NCBI RefSeq assembly: GCF_024171695.1
Contig: NZ_JAMTCF010000001.1
Location: 363,061-427,060, forward strand
Length of the DNA: 64,000 nt
DNA from: Actinosynnema pretiosum
Lineage (GTDB): Bacteria; Actinomycetota; Actinomycetes; Mycobacteriales; Pseudonocardiaceae
Direction of reading: 5' to 3'
The first letter of the stretch is position 1; each line of letters starts with the position of its first letter. Below the pieces are notes generated by a model. The model saw only the letters and a program-made list of their open reading frames with translations. It was not told the origin of the DNA and ran no database searches. A program made the translations under genes and the position numbers. This document shows, piece by piece, positions 39,819 to 48,711 of this stretch.

Positions 39819-41522
39819 TCAGGAGGCGGCGAGCACCCCGGCGACGGTGGTGACGACGAGCGCGAAGGAGATCGCGCCCGCGTCGGGCGTGCCGAGGCTG
39901 CGCTCCACGTGGGTGCGCGCCCGGCCCATGCGGGGCTTGAGGTCGGCGGTGGCCTTGGCTGCGGCGTCGGCGACGCGCGCCGACGTGGTCCACGGGTCCG
40001 CGTCGCCCGAGGCGACGGCCTCGGCGAACGCGGTGCGGTAGGGCACCAGCGCGTCGACCATGGTCTTGTCGCCGACCTCGGCGCCGCCGAGTCCGAGGAT
40101 CGCGTCGACGGCGGCGGCCACGGCCTTGGCCGGGTCGCCGGGCTCGGCGTCGCCGAAGGCGCTGCCCGCCGCGTACAGGGCGACGCCCCACAGCGCGCCG
40201 GAGGTGCCACCGGCCTTGTCGGCCCACTCGTCGCCCGCGATGCGGAGCGTGGTGCCGAGGCCCGCGCCCTTCTCGACGGCGCGGGCGGCGGCGGCAGCGG
40301 CGGCGGTGATGCCGCGCTGCATGCCGATGCCGTGGTCGCCGTCACCGGCGATGGCGTCGATGCGGCCCAGCTCGTCGGCGGCCTCGTCGATCGCGGTCCT
40401 GGAGGCCTCGATCGCGGCGGCGGCGCGCTTGGCGGCGGCCTTCGACGCTTCGGTGGCGGCCGGGATGGCCTCCTCCAGGTCCAGGTGGGCCGCCTCGCCC
40501 GCGGCGGGGTCGGCGCTCGCCGCGGGCGCGGGGGTCTTGCGGTAGCCGGGCGAGTCGGCGGGAGCCCGCCAGTACCCCTCCAGCTCCTCGTCCAGCCAGA
40601 CCAGCGAGAGCGAGAGCCCCGCCATGTCGAAGCTCGTGTAGAACTCGCCGACCTCGGGCTCGACCAGCTCGATCCCGGCCTCGGCGAGCAGTCGCGCCAC
40701 CTCGCGGTAGACGACGAACAGCTCCTCGTACTTGACCGCGCCCAGGCCGTTGAGCAGCACCGCCGCGCGGGCGGGGCCCGCGACGGGGGCGTGCTCCAGG
40801 ACCTTGCGGACCAGGACGGCGGCCATCTCGTCGGCGCTGGGGACGTCCTGCTCCTCGGTGCCCGGCTCGCCGTGCACGCCCATGCCGATGGCCATGCGGC
40901 CCTCGGGGACGGTGAACAGCGGGTCGGAGGCGCCGGGGAGGGTGCAGCCGCTGAACGCCACGCCGATGGTGCGGGTGCTGGCGTTGGCGCGCTCGGCGAC
41001 CGAGGCGACCTGGTCCAGGGTCAGACCGGCCTCGGCCGCCGCGGCGGCGAGCTTGATCACCGCGAGGCCACCGGCGAGACCCCGCCGGGTGGCGAGGTCC
41101 TCCCGGTCGGCCACCGACACGTCGTCGGTGACCGGGACCGTGCGGCTGGGGATGCCGTCGGCGATGAGGCGCTGCTCGGCCTGGCCGAAGTTCAGCACGT
41201 CACCGGCGTAGCGGCCGAAGACGAACAGCACTCCCGCGCCGTTGTCGACCGCCCTCGCCACCGACCGGACCTGGCGGGCGGAGGGGGACGCGAACACGTT
41301 CCCCATCGCCGCGCCGTGGGCCATGCCGGTTCCGACGAGGCCGCCGAAGGCGGGGTAGTGCCCGGAACCGCCACCGGTGACGATGGCGACGGTGCCGGGC
41401 GCGCCCTGGGCGACCCGAACGACCCCACCGGGTACCCGGCGGACACGGGTGGCGTTGGCCGCCACGAAGCCGTCGACCAGCTGGTCGGCGAACTCGGCGG
41501 GGTCGTTGCAGAGCCGGGTCAT
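39819..41522 (-). CDS. ATP-dependent dihydroxyacetone/erythrulose kinase (DhaK-DhaL fusion)
   Basis: A 567-residue single-chain kinase. The DhaK domain (about 1-330) has GGGSGHYPAFGG and the covalent substrate-binding His in MGVHGEPG. The DhaL ATP-binding domain (about 365-567) has the metal-binding AGDGDHGIGM and DEWADKAGGTSGALWG. A Pro/Ala linker joins them. The first loop reads GHYP where DhaK has GHEP, in line with a four-carbon ketose substrate as in LerK/DerK. ATG overlaps the transporter stop by four bases. Confidence 0.9.
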   Translation of the reverse strand: MTRLCNDPAEFADQLVDGFVAANATRVRRVPGGVVRVAQGAPGTVAIVTGGGSGHYPAFGGLVGTGMAHGAAMGNVFASPSARQVRSVARAVDNGAGVLFVFGRYAGDVLNFGQAEQRLIADGIPSRTVPVTDDVSVADREDLATRRGLAGGLAVIKLAAAAAEAGLTLDQVASVAERANASTRTIGVAFSGCTLPGASDPLFTVPEGRMAIGMGVHGEPGTEEQDVPSADEMAAVLVRKVLEHAPVAGPARAAVLLNGLGAVKYEELFVVYREVARLLAEAGIELVEPEVGEFYTSFDMAGLSLSLVWLDEELEGYWRAPADSPGYRKTPAPAASADPAAGEAAHLDLEEAIPAATEASKAAAKRAAAAIEASRTAIDEAADELGRIDAIAGDGDHGIGMQRGITAAAAAAARAVEKGAGLGTTLRIAGDEWADKAGGTSGALWGVALYAAGSAFGDAEPGDPAKAVAAAVDAILGLGGAEVGDKTMVDALVPYRTAFAEAVASGDADPWTTSARVADAAAKATADLKPRMGRARTHVERSLGTPDAGAISFALVVTTVAGVLAAS

Positions 41523-42880
41523 GCGGACTTCTCCTCCAGGGGGGCGGCGGTCTTGGCGGTCCGGCCCTGGCGGTCGAGCACGACCATCAGGATCGCGGAG
41601 AGCAGCATGAACCCGCCGACCACGAACATCGGGACGGTGTAGGCGCCGGTGGCGTCGTGGATCGCGCCGGTGATGTACGGGGCGGCGAAGCCCGCGATGT
41701 TGCCGACGGTGTTGATCAGCGCGACACCGGCCGCCGCCGCGGCGCCGGACAGGAACTGGGTCGGGATCGACCAGAAGTTCGGCAGCGCGGCGAAGATCGC
41801 GCAGGCGGTCACGGTGATCACGGCGATGGTCGCGGCGGGCGAGCCCGCGTACAGCGCCAGGGGGATGCTGATCGCGCCGACGACGGCCGGGATGGAGATG
41901 TGCCAGGTCTTGACGCCGCGCTTGGTGGCGTCGCGGGACCAGAGGTAGAGCACGATCGCGGCCGGGACGTACGGGATGGCGGTGATCAGGCCCTTCTCGA
42001 TCAGGCCGAACGTGACGCCCGCGCTCTCCTGGAAGCCGGAGATGATCGTCGGCAGGAAGAAGGCCAGGGTGTACAGGCCGTAGATGAAGCCGAAGTAGAT
42101 CAGCGAGAGCATCCACACGCGAGCGGAGCCGAAGGCGGCCTTGAGGCCGTGGTGCTTCTGCGGACCCTTGCCCGCGTCCTCCTTGGAGAGCGCGGTGGTC
42201 AGCCAGTCCTGCTCCTCCTTGGTCAGCCACTTGGCGTCCTTGGGGCTGTCCGCGAGGTAGAACCAGGCGATGATGCCCACGATGATCGCCGGGGCTCCGA
42301 CGCCGAGGAACATGAAGCGCCAGCCCTCGAGGCCGAAGAAGACGTCGTGCTGCTGGATCAGCCAGCCCGCGAGCGGGGCGCCGACGACCGTGGTCAGCGG
42401 CTGGGCCAGGTAGAACAGCGCGAGGATCTTGGTGCGGTAGCGCACCGGGACCCACAGGCTCAGGAAGAGCACGGCGCCGGGGAAGAAGCCAGCCTCGGCG
42501 ACACCCAGCAGGAAGCGCAGGGTGGCGAGCTGGGTGTAGTTCTGCACCCAGGTGAACAGGACGGCGACGATGCCCCAGGTCACCATGATGCGGGCCAGCC
42601 AGCGGCGGGCGCCGAACTTGTGCAGGGCGATGTTGCTGGGCACTTCCAGCACGATGTAACCGAGGAAGAAGATACCTGAGGCGAAGCCGAACTGGGCCGC
42701 GGTGAGCGCCAGGTCGGAGTTCATCCCGTTGGGCGCGGCGAAGCCGATGGCCGTCCGGTCCAGGTAGTTGATGAAGAACATGAGCGCGACGAACGGAACG
42801 AGGCGCATCGCGACCTTGCGGATCGCTGACTTCTCGACTGCGGTGGCCGGTGTGGCCCCGGTAGCCGTGCTGGTGTCCAC
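41519..42880 (-). CDS. MFS importer, anion:cation symporter (ACS) type
   Basis: A 453-residue, 12-helix transporter. The ACS signature is seen in helix 1 (FFINYLDRTAIGFAAPNGM) and helix 4/5 (LRFLLGVAEAGFFPG). Members carry sugar acids and related polyols. Start GTG 42880 is preferred because GAGGAG lies five bases upstream; ATG 42895 and 42901 are longer options without a ribosome site. First gene of the operon 42880-36861, divergent from the GntR-family gene, with a dense operator between. Confidence 0.9.
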   Translation of the reverse strand: MDTSTATGATPATAVEKSAIRKVAMRLVPFVALMFFINYLDRTAIGFAAPNGMNSDLALTAAQFGFASGIFFLGYIVLEVPSNIALHKFGARRWLARIMVTWGIVAVLFTWVQNYTQLATLRFLLGVAEAGFFPGAVLFLSLWVPVRYRTKILALFYLAQPLTTVVGAPLAGWLIQQHDVFFGLEGWRFMFLGVGAPAIIVGIIAWFYLADSPKDAKWLTKEEQDWLTTALSKEDAGKGPQKHHGLKAAFGSARVWMLSLIYFGFIYGLYTLAFFLPTIISGFQESAGVTFGLIEKGLITAIPYVPAAIVLYLWSRDATKRGVKTWHISIPAVVGAISIPLALYAGSPAATIAVITVTACAIFAALPNFWSIPTQFLSGAAAAAGVALINTVGNIAGFAAPYITGAIHDATGAYTVPMFVVGGFMLLSAILMVVLDRQGRTAKTAAPLEEKSA

Positions 42881-43017
42881 AGTGACTCCTCGCATGGGCA
42901 TCTGACACCACTGTCAAGCCTGCGGACAGGACTTGCTCGTTGTGGTGCGGCGACCGCTGCGTCGACCCTCGGCTCGGCGGCGGCGCCGTTCGTGTTGCCG
43001 TGAAGTATCACCACGCA

Positions 43018-43053
43018 CCGGTCAACCAGTCAACCGGTTGACCGGTTAACCGG
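43018..43053. promoter_or_regulatory. Operator cluster of the tetrulose operon
   Basis: Overlapping palindromes GTCAACCGGTTGAC (43029-43042) and CCGGTTAACCGG (43042-43053) are preceded by GTCAACC (from 43021) and sit over TTGACC (43038-43043), a -35 for the regulator gene. This is the expected binding site of the FadR-type repressor. Confidence 0.75.
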
Positions 43054-43091
43054 TAACAATTCTGTAGCGCGGCATTCACTAGGATCGGCAC

Positions 43092-43859
43092 GTGCCCGCG
43101 TTTTCCAAGGACCCCATCACCGGTCTCCCCGAGGCCATCGGCGACGTCCACACCGGTGGCTCGCTCGCCGCCGGGGTCGCCCAGGCGCTGCTCGCCCACT
43201 TCACCCAGGGTGGGGTGTCGGCGGGAGAGCGCCTTCCCCCGGAGCGCGCCCTGGCCTCGGCGCTCGGCGTCGGCCGCTCGGCCGTGCGCGAGGCCTTGGC
43301 AGCGCTGGAGCTGCTCGGCGTCGTCGTGGTCAAGCCCGGCTCCGGCACGTACCTGCGCGGCGACGCCTCCGAGCTGCTGCCCAAGACGCTGAGCTGGGGG
43401 TTGATGCTCGGCGAGCCGCAGACCCAGGAGCTGATCGAGGTCCGCCACGGCCTGGAGACCTACGCGGTGCGGCTGGCCGCGAGCCGGGTCACCGACGAGG
43501 AGCTCGTGCGGCTGGGCGGGTACCTCGACACCATGCGCGCCTCGGTCGACGACCTGGGGCGGTTCGTCGAGGCGGACATGATGTTCCACATGGACATCGG
43601 CCACATCGCGGGCAACGAGGTCCTGCACCACCTGCTCCAGAGCATCCGGTCGCTGATCAGGGTGTGGGTCGAGCGCGGCCTGCGCGACCGGCCGCACGCG
43701 GAGCTGTCGATCCAGGAGCACAGCCGCGTGCTGGAGGCGCTCAAGGCTCGGGACCCGCAGGCCGCCGCCGAGGCGATGGCCGCGCACATGACCACGGCGG
43801 GACGGCGGCTGAGCAGCTCGCTCCCGTCCGAGGACGCTCGGGCGAGCGACGCGCGGTAA
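43092..43859 (+). CDS. FadR-subfamily GntR transcriptional regulator
   Basis: A 255-residue regulator: winged helix with GERLPPERALASALGVGRSAV and GTYLRG, then an all-helical FCD effector domain with metal-binding His residues (FHMDIGHIAGNEVLHHLL; EHSRVLEALKARD). Divergent from the importer gene; by layout it represses the 42880-36861 operon until a sugar or sugar-acid ligand is present. GTG start after CGGCAC, possibly short-leader mRNA. Confidence 0.92.
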   Translation: MPAFSKDPITGLPEAIGDVHTGGSLAAGVAQALLAHFTQGGVSAGERLPPERALASALGVGRSAVREALAALELLGVVVVKPGSGTYLRGDASELLPKTLSWGLMLGEPQTQELIEVRHGLETYAVRLAASRVTDEELVRLGGYLDTMRASVDDLGRFVEADMMFHMDIGHIAGNEVLHHLLQSIRSLIRVWVERGLRDRPHAELSIQEHSRVLEALKARDPQAAAEAMAAHMTTAGRRLSSSLPSEDARASDAR

Positions 43860-43874
43860 CCCGAGCGGGGGTGG

Positions 43875-43908
43875 GACCGGGGCGGGTCGGCGGACGACTC
43901 CCCCGGTC
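43875..43908 (+). terminator. Hairpin terminator
   Basis: GACCGGGG / CCCCGGTC followed by CTTCTTT, shortly after the regulator stop. The remainder of 43909-44159 shows no gene. Confidence 0.6.
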
Positions 43909-44159
43909 GTCTTCTTTCCGGGAAACCACCCGCCAGGGTGAAGCAGGCCGTCCCCGGCGCCACAACGACCCCACCGGCACCGCGCGCACCGCGCGGTCGA
44001 CCGCGCCGAACCCCTCCCTTGATCCACTGTGGACTATCCACACGAAACCGCTCACACGCGCGGGTGTCGCCTGATAGAACGAAAACAGGCCAACGGGACC
44101 TGCGAGGCGTAGCGCAGGGGGGAACCCGCGCACGCCTGAGCACATCCTTGTGGAGCGAC

Positions 44160-44681
44160 ATGTCCGGTGGGGGTTACCGCACCGTGCCCGAAGAACTCCG
44201 GGGCACGGCGAAGAGCATCGGCGGCGCGGTGGACGGCGTCGTCGGCCCGCACTGGCGACCGCCGTCCGGCGACTACGGCCACGCGGGCGTCCAGGGCGGC
44301 TGGGCCGACTTCGTCGAGCGGGCCGCGAAGCGGGTGGCGGAGCTCAGGGAGCGCGCCGAGGAGCACGGCCGCGCGCTGGAGGCGTCCGCGAGCGCGTACG
44401 CCGAGCAGGAGGCCGGGGTGTCGGCCGGGATGCGGGCGGTGGACTGGGAGCTTCCGGTCGGGACGGTCGGCTCGGGCGCGGTCGGCGGTGTCCTCGGTGG
44501 GATCGCGGGTGGTCCCACCGGCGGGATCGCGGGTGGCGGAGCGGTCGGGGACGTCGTCGGCGGGGCTGGGGCCGGGACGGTCGGCGCGGTCGGCTCGGGC
44601 GCCGTCGGCTCGGGCGCCGTCCACGCCGCCGCGCCGGTCGACGGCCGGATCGGTCGCAGGCTCGGCGGTGGCCACCGGTGA
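44160..44681 (+). CDS. Type VII secretion-associated WXG100/EspC-like protein
   Basis: A 173-residue protein: an N-terminal helical hairpin of about 100 residues containing GGWADFVERAAKRVAEL, then a secretion-signal-like YAEQE (Y-x-x-x-E) at the end of helix two, then a long Gly/Ala/Val tail (GGIAGGPTGGIAGG). This is the build of ESX substrates. Its stop overlaps the next gene by GTGA. No EccC ATPase or EccD channel gene is in the window. Confidence 0.72.
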   Translation: MSGGGYRTVPEELRGTAKSIGGAVDGVVGPHWRPPSGDYGHAGVQGGWADFVERAAKRVAELRERAEEHGRALEASASAYAEQEAGVSAGMRAVDWELPVGTVGSGAVGGVLGGIAGGPTGGIAGGGAVGDVVGGAGAGTVGAVGSGAVGSGAVHAAAPVDGRIGRRLGGGHR

Positions 44682-46003
44682 GCGCGCTCGGGCGGACCAG
44701 CGACCCCCGCGCCCTGATCCCCGGCCTGCCGGAGGCGATCGGCTCCGACCTGCGGCTGCTGGTCCAGGGTGTGCGGGCGGTGTCCGGCACCGGCGCGGAG
44801 CTGGGGTCGATCGACGTGGCCGGGTGGGCGGGCGAGGCCGCCGAGGCGTTCCGGGACGCGTTCGGCGCGGAGCCGCCGCGCTGGCTGGCGGCCGTCGAGG
44901 AGCTCGGCGAGGGCGGCGAGGCGCTGGCCGACTACGCCACCGCGCTGGTGCGGGCGCAGGCCGAGGCGCAGCGCGCGATCGAGCTGCACGCCGCCGCGAA
45001 AGCGCTCTCCCGGCTGGCCAGGTCGCACTTCCTCGCGCAGATCGCGAGCGGCCTGGTCGGCACGTTCGTCGACCCGGCGGCCGGGGTGTTCGAGGAGGCC
45101 GAGCGCATCCTGCGGGACGCGCGGGACGAGCTGGCGAAGGCCGGTGGACTGGCCGCCGGGAAGCTCGGCATGACCGAGGGCTCGGACGGGAGGCACACCC
45201 GGTCCGGCGGGACGAAGTTCGGCGACGGGGTGGATCCGGCCTGGAAGGGCAAGCCGACCAAGTTCGGCCACGGCACGTCGCCCGGCCTGAACGAGGGCTT
45301 CGCCGAGGGCGTCACCGCGCTGCTCGGCCGGCTGGGCGTGGACGTGCCCACGGGCGAGTGGTCCGGTGAGGCCGAGGCGAAGGTCTGGGGCGTCGACGGC
45401 GAGGGGTCGTTCGACGACGGGCTCTTCTCCGGTGACGGGCGGTACGGCGCCGACGCGCTGGGCGTGAGCGCGCAGGCCGACGCCAAGTGGGGCGCGAGCG
45501 GCATCACCGCGACCGCGAGCGCCGAGGCGTACCTGGCGAAGGCGGAGGCGTCCGGCCAGGTCAGGATGGGTGAGCACGCCTCGGCCTCGGGCAGCGCCGA
45601 GGGCTACCTCGGCGCGACGGGGTCGGGCCGGTTCACGCTCAACGCGTCGGGCGTGCGGGCCGAGGTGGACGCGTTCGCGGGCGCGCGGGCCAAGGCCGAG
45701 GGCAGCGTCGAGGTCGCGGGCGTCGGGGTCGGCGGCACGGCCGAGGCGTGGGCGGGCGTCGGACTGACGGCGGACGCCCAGCTCGGCATGGGGCCGGACG
45801 GCGACTTCCACATCGGCGGCTCGTTCGGCGCCGGGCTCGGACTCGGCGGCAAGCTCGGGTTCGAGTTCACCGTGGACCCGAAGGCCGTGGTGTCGACGGT
45901 GGCGGACGCGGCGGGCGCGATCGGTGACGGGCTGAGCGCGGTCGGTGGCGCCGTGGACAATGCCGGGAAGCAGGTGACGAGGTTCTTCGGCGATCTGTTC
46001 TAG
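44678..46003 (+). CDS. Large type VII substrate-like protein with repeat-rich C-terminus
   Basis: A 441-residue protein. Residues 1-150 form a helical region with a WxG motif (IDVAGWAGEAAEAFRDAF) as in LXG/PPE-like secretion heads. The rest is a Gly/Ala-rich, alternating-polarity region (for example ASGSAEGYLGATGSGRF and VEVAGVGVGGTAEAWAG) that probably forms beta-structure. No toxin domain is recognisable at the C-terminus. GTG start coupled to the upstream gene; the pair may be co-secreted. Confidence 0.72.
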   Translation: MSALGRTSDPRALIPGLPEAIGSDLRLLVQGVRAVSGTGAELGSIDVAGWAGEAAEAFRDAFGAEPPRWLAAVEELGEGGEALADYATALVRAQAEAQRAIELHAAAKALSRLARSHFLAQIASGLVGTFVDPAAGVFEEAERILRDARDELAKAGGLAAGKLGMTEGSDGRHTRSGGTKFGDGVDPAWKGKPTKFGHGTSPGLNEGFAEGVTALLGRLGVDVPTGEWSGEAEAKVWGVDGEGSFDDGLFSGDGRYGADALGVSAQADAKWGASGITATASAEAYLAKAEASGQVRMGEHASASGSAEGYLGATGSGRFTLNASGVRAEVDAFAGARAKAEGSVEVAGVGVGGTAEAWAGVGLTADAQLGMGPDGDFHIGGSFGAGLGLGGKLGFEFTVDPKAVVSTVADAAGAIGDGLSAVGGAVDNAGKQVTRFFGDLF

Positions 46004-46066
46004 CGGCGCCCGCCGCCGACGAAGTCCGCAGTGGACCTCGGGTCCACCTCTAGGAGGAGCAAGCAG

Positions 46067-46564
46067 ATGGCCACCACCATCCCCGTGCCGATCGCGTTCG
46101 CGCTGCCGCAGGGCTGGATCGCCGCGCCGCCGGACGAGGTCGGTTCCCCCGGCGCCGCGTTCGTGGCGCTGCGCCCGCCCGCGATCGACGGGTTCACCCC
46201 GAACATCAGCGTCACCGGCGACTTCGAGACCAGGTCGCTGGTGGAGCTGGCCGACGAGGCCGTCGAGCGGCTGCGCGAGGGCGTCGGCAGGCTCCAGGTC
46301 GGGCAGCGGACCGAGGTCGGCACCGAGGAGAGCCCGGCGCTGACCCAGACGCTGCGGATCCAGACCGTGCTGAAGGGGAGGACCACCGACCTGGTGCAGA
46401 GCCAGGTGCTGATCGGGATGCGCGGCAGCGAGGACCCGACGAAGGTGGTCGTGCTGCGGGTCATCCTGACGTCGACGCTGGAGCGGTTCGAGTCCGTGGT
46501 CGAGGAGTTCCGGCAGTTCGTGTCCACCATCAAGCCCGACCAGACAGCGGGAGGACGGCCGTGA
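46067..46564 (+). CDS. LpqN/LpqT-like protein without signal peptide
   Basis: A 165-residue protein resembling the alpha/beta domain of mycobacterial LpqN: FALPQGWIAAPPDEVG near the start, PNISVTGDF and an Arg/Leu-rich middle. Strong ribosome site TAGGAGGAGC before ATG. No signal peptide or lipobox, so probably cytoplasmic. Found in type VII-associated gene sets of actinomycetes; may assist substrates at 44160 and 44678. Confidence 0.65.
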   Translation: MATTIPVPIAFALPQGWIAAPPDEVGSPGAAFVALRPPAIDGFTPNISVTGDFETRSLVELADEAVERLREGVGRLQVGQRTEVGTEESPALTQTLRIQTVLKGRTTDLVQSQVLIGMRGSEDPTKVVVLRVILTSTLERFESVVEEFRQFVSTIKPDQTAGGRP

Positions 46565-47082
46565 CCGACTGGGCGGAGCACCTCACCGCCAGGATCGAGG
46601 CGATCGACCTGGCCGCGCGGGGCACGAAGGCGCGCGCGGAGAACTACCGCCGGATGGCCGAGGAGCTGGCGGAGGTCACCGGGACCGCCGCCTCGGACGG
46701 CGGGGTGGTGACCGTCGTCGCCGAACCGGGTGGCGCGGTCCGCTCGGTCGTGTTCGGCGCGGCCGTGGCCACCACCGCACCGGCCGAGCTGTCCGCGCTG
46801 GTCACGCGCACGATCGCCCGCGCCCAGGCCGACGCGCACCGCGCGCAGGCCGAGGTGGTGCGGCGCAGCCTGGGCGACACCGAGCTGCTGGACCGCGTGC
46901 TGGCCGAGGACGCCGCCCTGTTCGGCGACCTCCCCCCGCGCGACCCCGGCCCCGCCGCGCCGGTGACCGCCCCCGCGCCGGGCCGGGCGGGCGCGCCGTC
47001 CCCGCAACCGCCCCGCCGCCCCGCTCCGGGCCCCGACGACGACCTGGGGGAGCGCAGCGTCCTGGGCCAGGCCTCCTGGTGA
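46561..47082 (+). CDS. YbaB/EbfC-family protein
   Basis: A 173-residue protein. An N-terminal coiled helix, then a YbaB-like core (GGVVTVVAEPGGAVRSVVFG followed by a helix with LVTRTIARAQADAHRAQ), then a disordered Pro-rich tail. Such YbaB-like proteins often sit among ESX genes. The GTG start and the stop overlap neighbours by four bases each. Confidence 0.75.
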   Translation: MTDWAEHLTARIEAIDLAARGTKARAENYRRMAEELAEVTGTAASDGGVVTVVAEPGGAVRSVVFGAAVATTAPAELSALVTRTIARAQADAHRAQAEVVRRSLGDTELLDRVLAEDAALFGDLPPRDPGPAAPVTAPAPGRAGAPSPQPPRRPAPGPDDDLGERSVLGQASW

Positions 47083-47777
47083 GCCCGTTCTGGGCGGTGA
47101 CGATCGCGCTGGTCGGGTCGGTGCTGGTCACCGGCGTCGTGATCGGGTTCGCGCTGCGGGCGAGGCGGGCGCAGCGGGCCGAGCTGCTGCGCCAGGTGCG
47201 CGAGCACGGCTGGGAGTTCCGCGAGCGCGACGACCGCTGGGTGGGCGTGCACCACGAGCTGGAGCGCCACGTCCCGCTGGTCCCGGTGCTGCTGGGCCCG
47301 CAGCCGGTGGTGCGGGCGCGGAAGGCCAAGGACGTGCTGACCGGCGAGCACCGGGGCCGCCGCTTCGCGCTCATCCGGTTCGCCGTCACGCGCAGGGAGA
47401 ACACGTCCCAGACCAGGTGGGTGGACGAGCAGGACCTGTGGGTGCAGCTGCCCGCCCCGAGGCCGACGCTGCGCGTGGGGCGCGGGACCGCGCTGTCGAA
47501 CCGGATCAACGCCGCGATCGCCCCCGGCGTGTTCCTGCTGGGGCACCCGGAGTTCGACCGGGAGTACCAGGTGACCTGCTTCGACGAGGCGTTCGCCAGG
47601 GCGGTGCTCACCCCGGAGGTGGTGGCGCACCTGCTGAGCACCGGGAACCGGGGCTTCTGGGTCCGGGGCTCCTGGCTGGGTGGCTTCCCGTCCTACCGCG
47701 AGCTGAGGGACGTCGCGGGCGTGCTGGACGCCTACTGCGACCTGCTCGACACGATCCCCCGGCACGTGTGGTCCTGA
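47079..47777 (+). CDS. Membrane-anchored hypothetical protein, paralogue of the gene at 47873
   Basis: A 232-residue protein with one N-terminal membrane helix (about 5-26) and a cytoplasmic domain. The stretch ARAVLTPEVVAHLLST...GFWVRG is shared with the product of 47873, so the two arose by duplication. Function unknown; last overlapping gene of the 44160 operon. Confidence 0.75.
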   Translation: MSPFWAVTIALVGSVLVTGVVIGFALRARRAQRAELLRQVREHGWEFRERDDRWVGVHHELERHVPLVPVLLGPQPVVRARKAKDVLTGEHRGRRFALIRFAVTRRENTSQTRWVDEQDLWVQLPAPRPTLRVGRGTALSNRINAAIAPGVFLLGHPEFDREYQVTCFDEAFARAVLTPEVVAHLLSTGNRGFWVRGSWLGGFPSYRELRDVAGVLDAYCDLLDTIPRHVWS

Positions 47778-47835
47778 CCTTCACCCGGACGGCCGACCCG
47801 CCCTGCGCGCGAGGGCGCGCTCTGCTGTGCTCTCG

Positions 47836-47858
47836 ACCGGCCGCGCCCGGCGGCCGGT
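47836..47858 (+). other. Short hairpin before the second paralogue
   Basis: ACCGGCCGC-GCCCG-GCGGCCGGT, 9-bp perfect stem ending 14 bases before the GTG at 47873. Could weakly terminate or shape the mRNA start. Confidence 0.5.
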
Positions 47859-47872
47859 GAGGTGGTGGGGTC

Positions 47873-48658
47873 GTGCTGCTGCGCGTGCGTGCCGGGGGCG
47901 ACGCCGAGGCGTGGCCGTCGGACGCGTTCTGGACCGGGCTGGCCGCGGTGGTCGTGGCGCTCGTGCTGGTCGCCGTCCTGCTGGTGGTCATCGCGGTGGT
48001 CGCGTTCAAGGTCATCAGCCGGACCTTCGGCGGCGAGGGCGGTGAGCAGCGGATCATCGCGTTCGCCGTAAAGCGGTTGCGCAAGGAGGCGGCCAAGAAC
48101 GGGTGGCGGGTCAGCGAGGACGACACCCACGCGGCCCGGCTGCTCGACGAGCGGCGGAACCACCCGCTCCCCGGCGTCGAGCCCGAGCCACCGGTGGCGA
48201 AGGCGCTGGTCGCGCTCACCGGAGCCCACCGGGGCAGGCGGTTCTGGGCCGGGGCGTTCGAGGCGGCGGACGAGGAGGACGGCGACCTGGTGGTGTGGTT
48301 CGACCTGCCCGCGACCAAGCCCGCGCTGGACGTGCGGGAGCGGGACGACTGGGAGCCCGACGGCGAGGAGCCGCGCGAGGACGCCGACCCCCGGGAGGAC
48401 GGCCTGCTCACCGGCAACGCCGACTTCGACGCCCGCTTCCTGGTGCGCGCCGCCGACCCCGACCACGCGCGGGCCGCGCTCACCCCAGAGGTGATCGCGC
48501 ACCTGCTCGCGTCCCGGTCCCTGGCGGGCTTCTGGGTGCGCGGCCGGATGGTCGGGATGGACGTCCCGTTCGGCTTCTCGTTCCGGGGCATCGCGCTCGC
48601 CTCGCTGAACAAGGCGGTCGACCTCGTCGAGCTCATCCCGGACCGCGCCCTGCGCTGA
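47873..48658 (+). CDS. Membrane-anchored hypothetical protein, paralogue of 47079
   Basis: A 261-residue protein with an N-terminal membrane helix (about 22-47) and a soluble domain sharing ARAALTPEVIAHLLAS...GFWVRG with its neighbour. It also carries an acidic insert (EPDGEEPREDADPRED) absent from the paralogue. GTG start behind GGTGAGGTGGTGGGG. Function unknown. Confidence 0.75.
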   Translation: MLLRVRAGGDAEAWPSDAFWTGLAAVVVALVLVAVLLVVIAVVAFKVISRTFGGEGGEQRIIAFAVKRLRKEAAKNGWRVSEDDTHAARLLDERRNHPLPGVEPEPPVAKALVALTGAHRGRRFWAGAFEAADEEDGDLVVWFDLPATKPALDVRERDDWEPDGEEPREDADPREDGLLTGNADFDARFLVRAADPDHARAALTPEVIAHLLASRSLAGFWVRGRMVGMDVPFGFSFRGIALASLNKAVDLVELIPDRALR

Positions 48659-48711
48659 GCAGTCCCGCGCCGAGCAGTCCCACGCTGCCCCTCCCCTCCC
48701 CCGCCCCGAAG

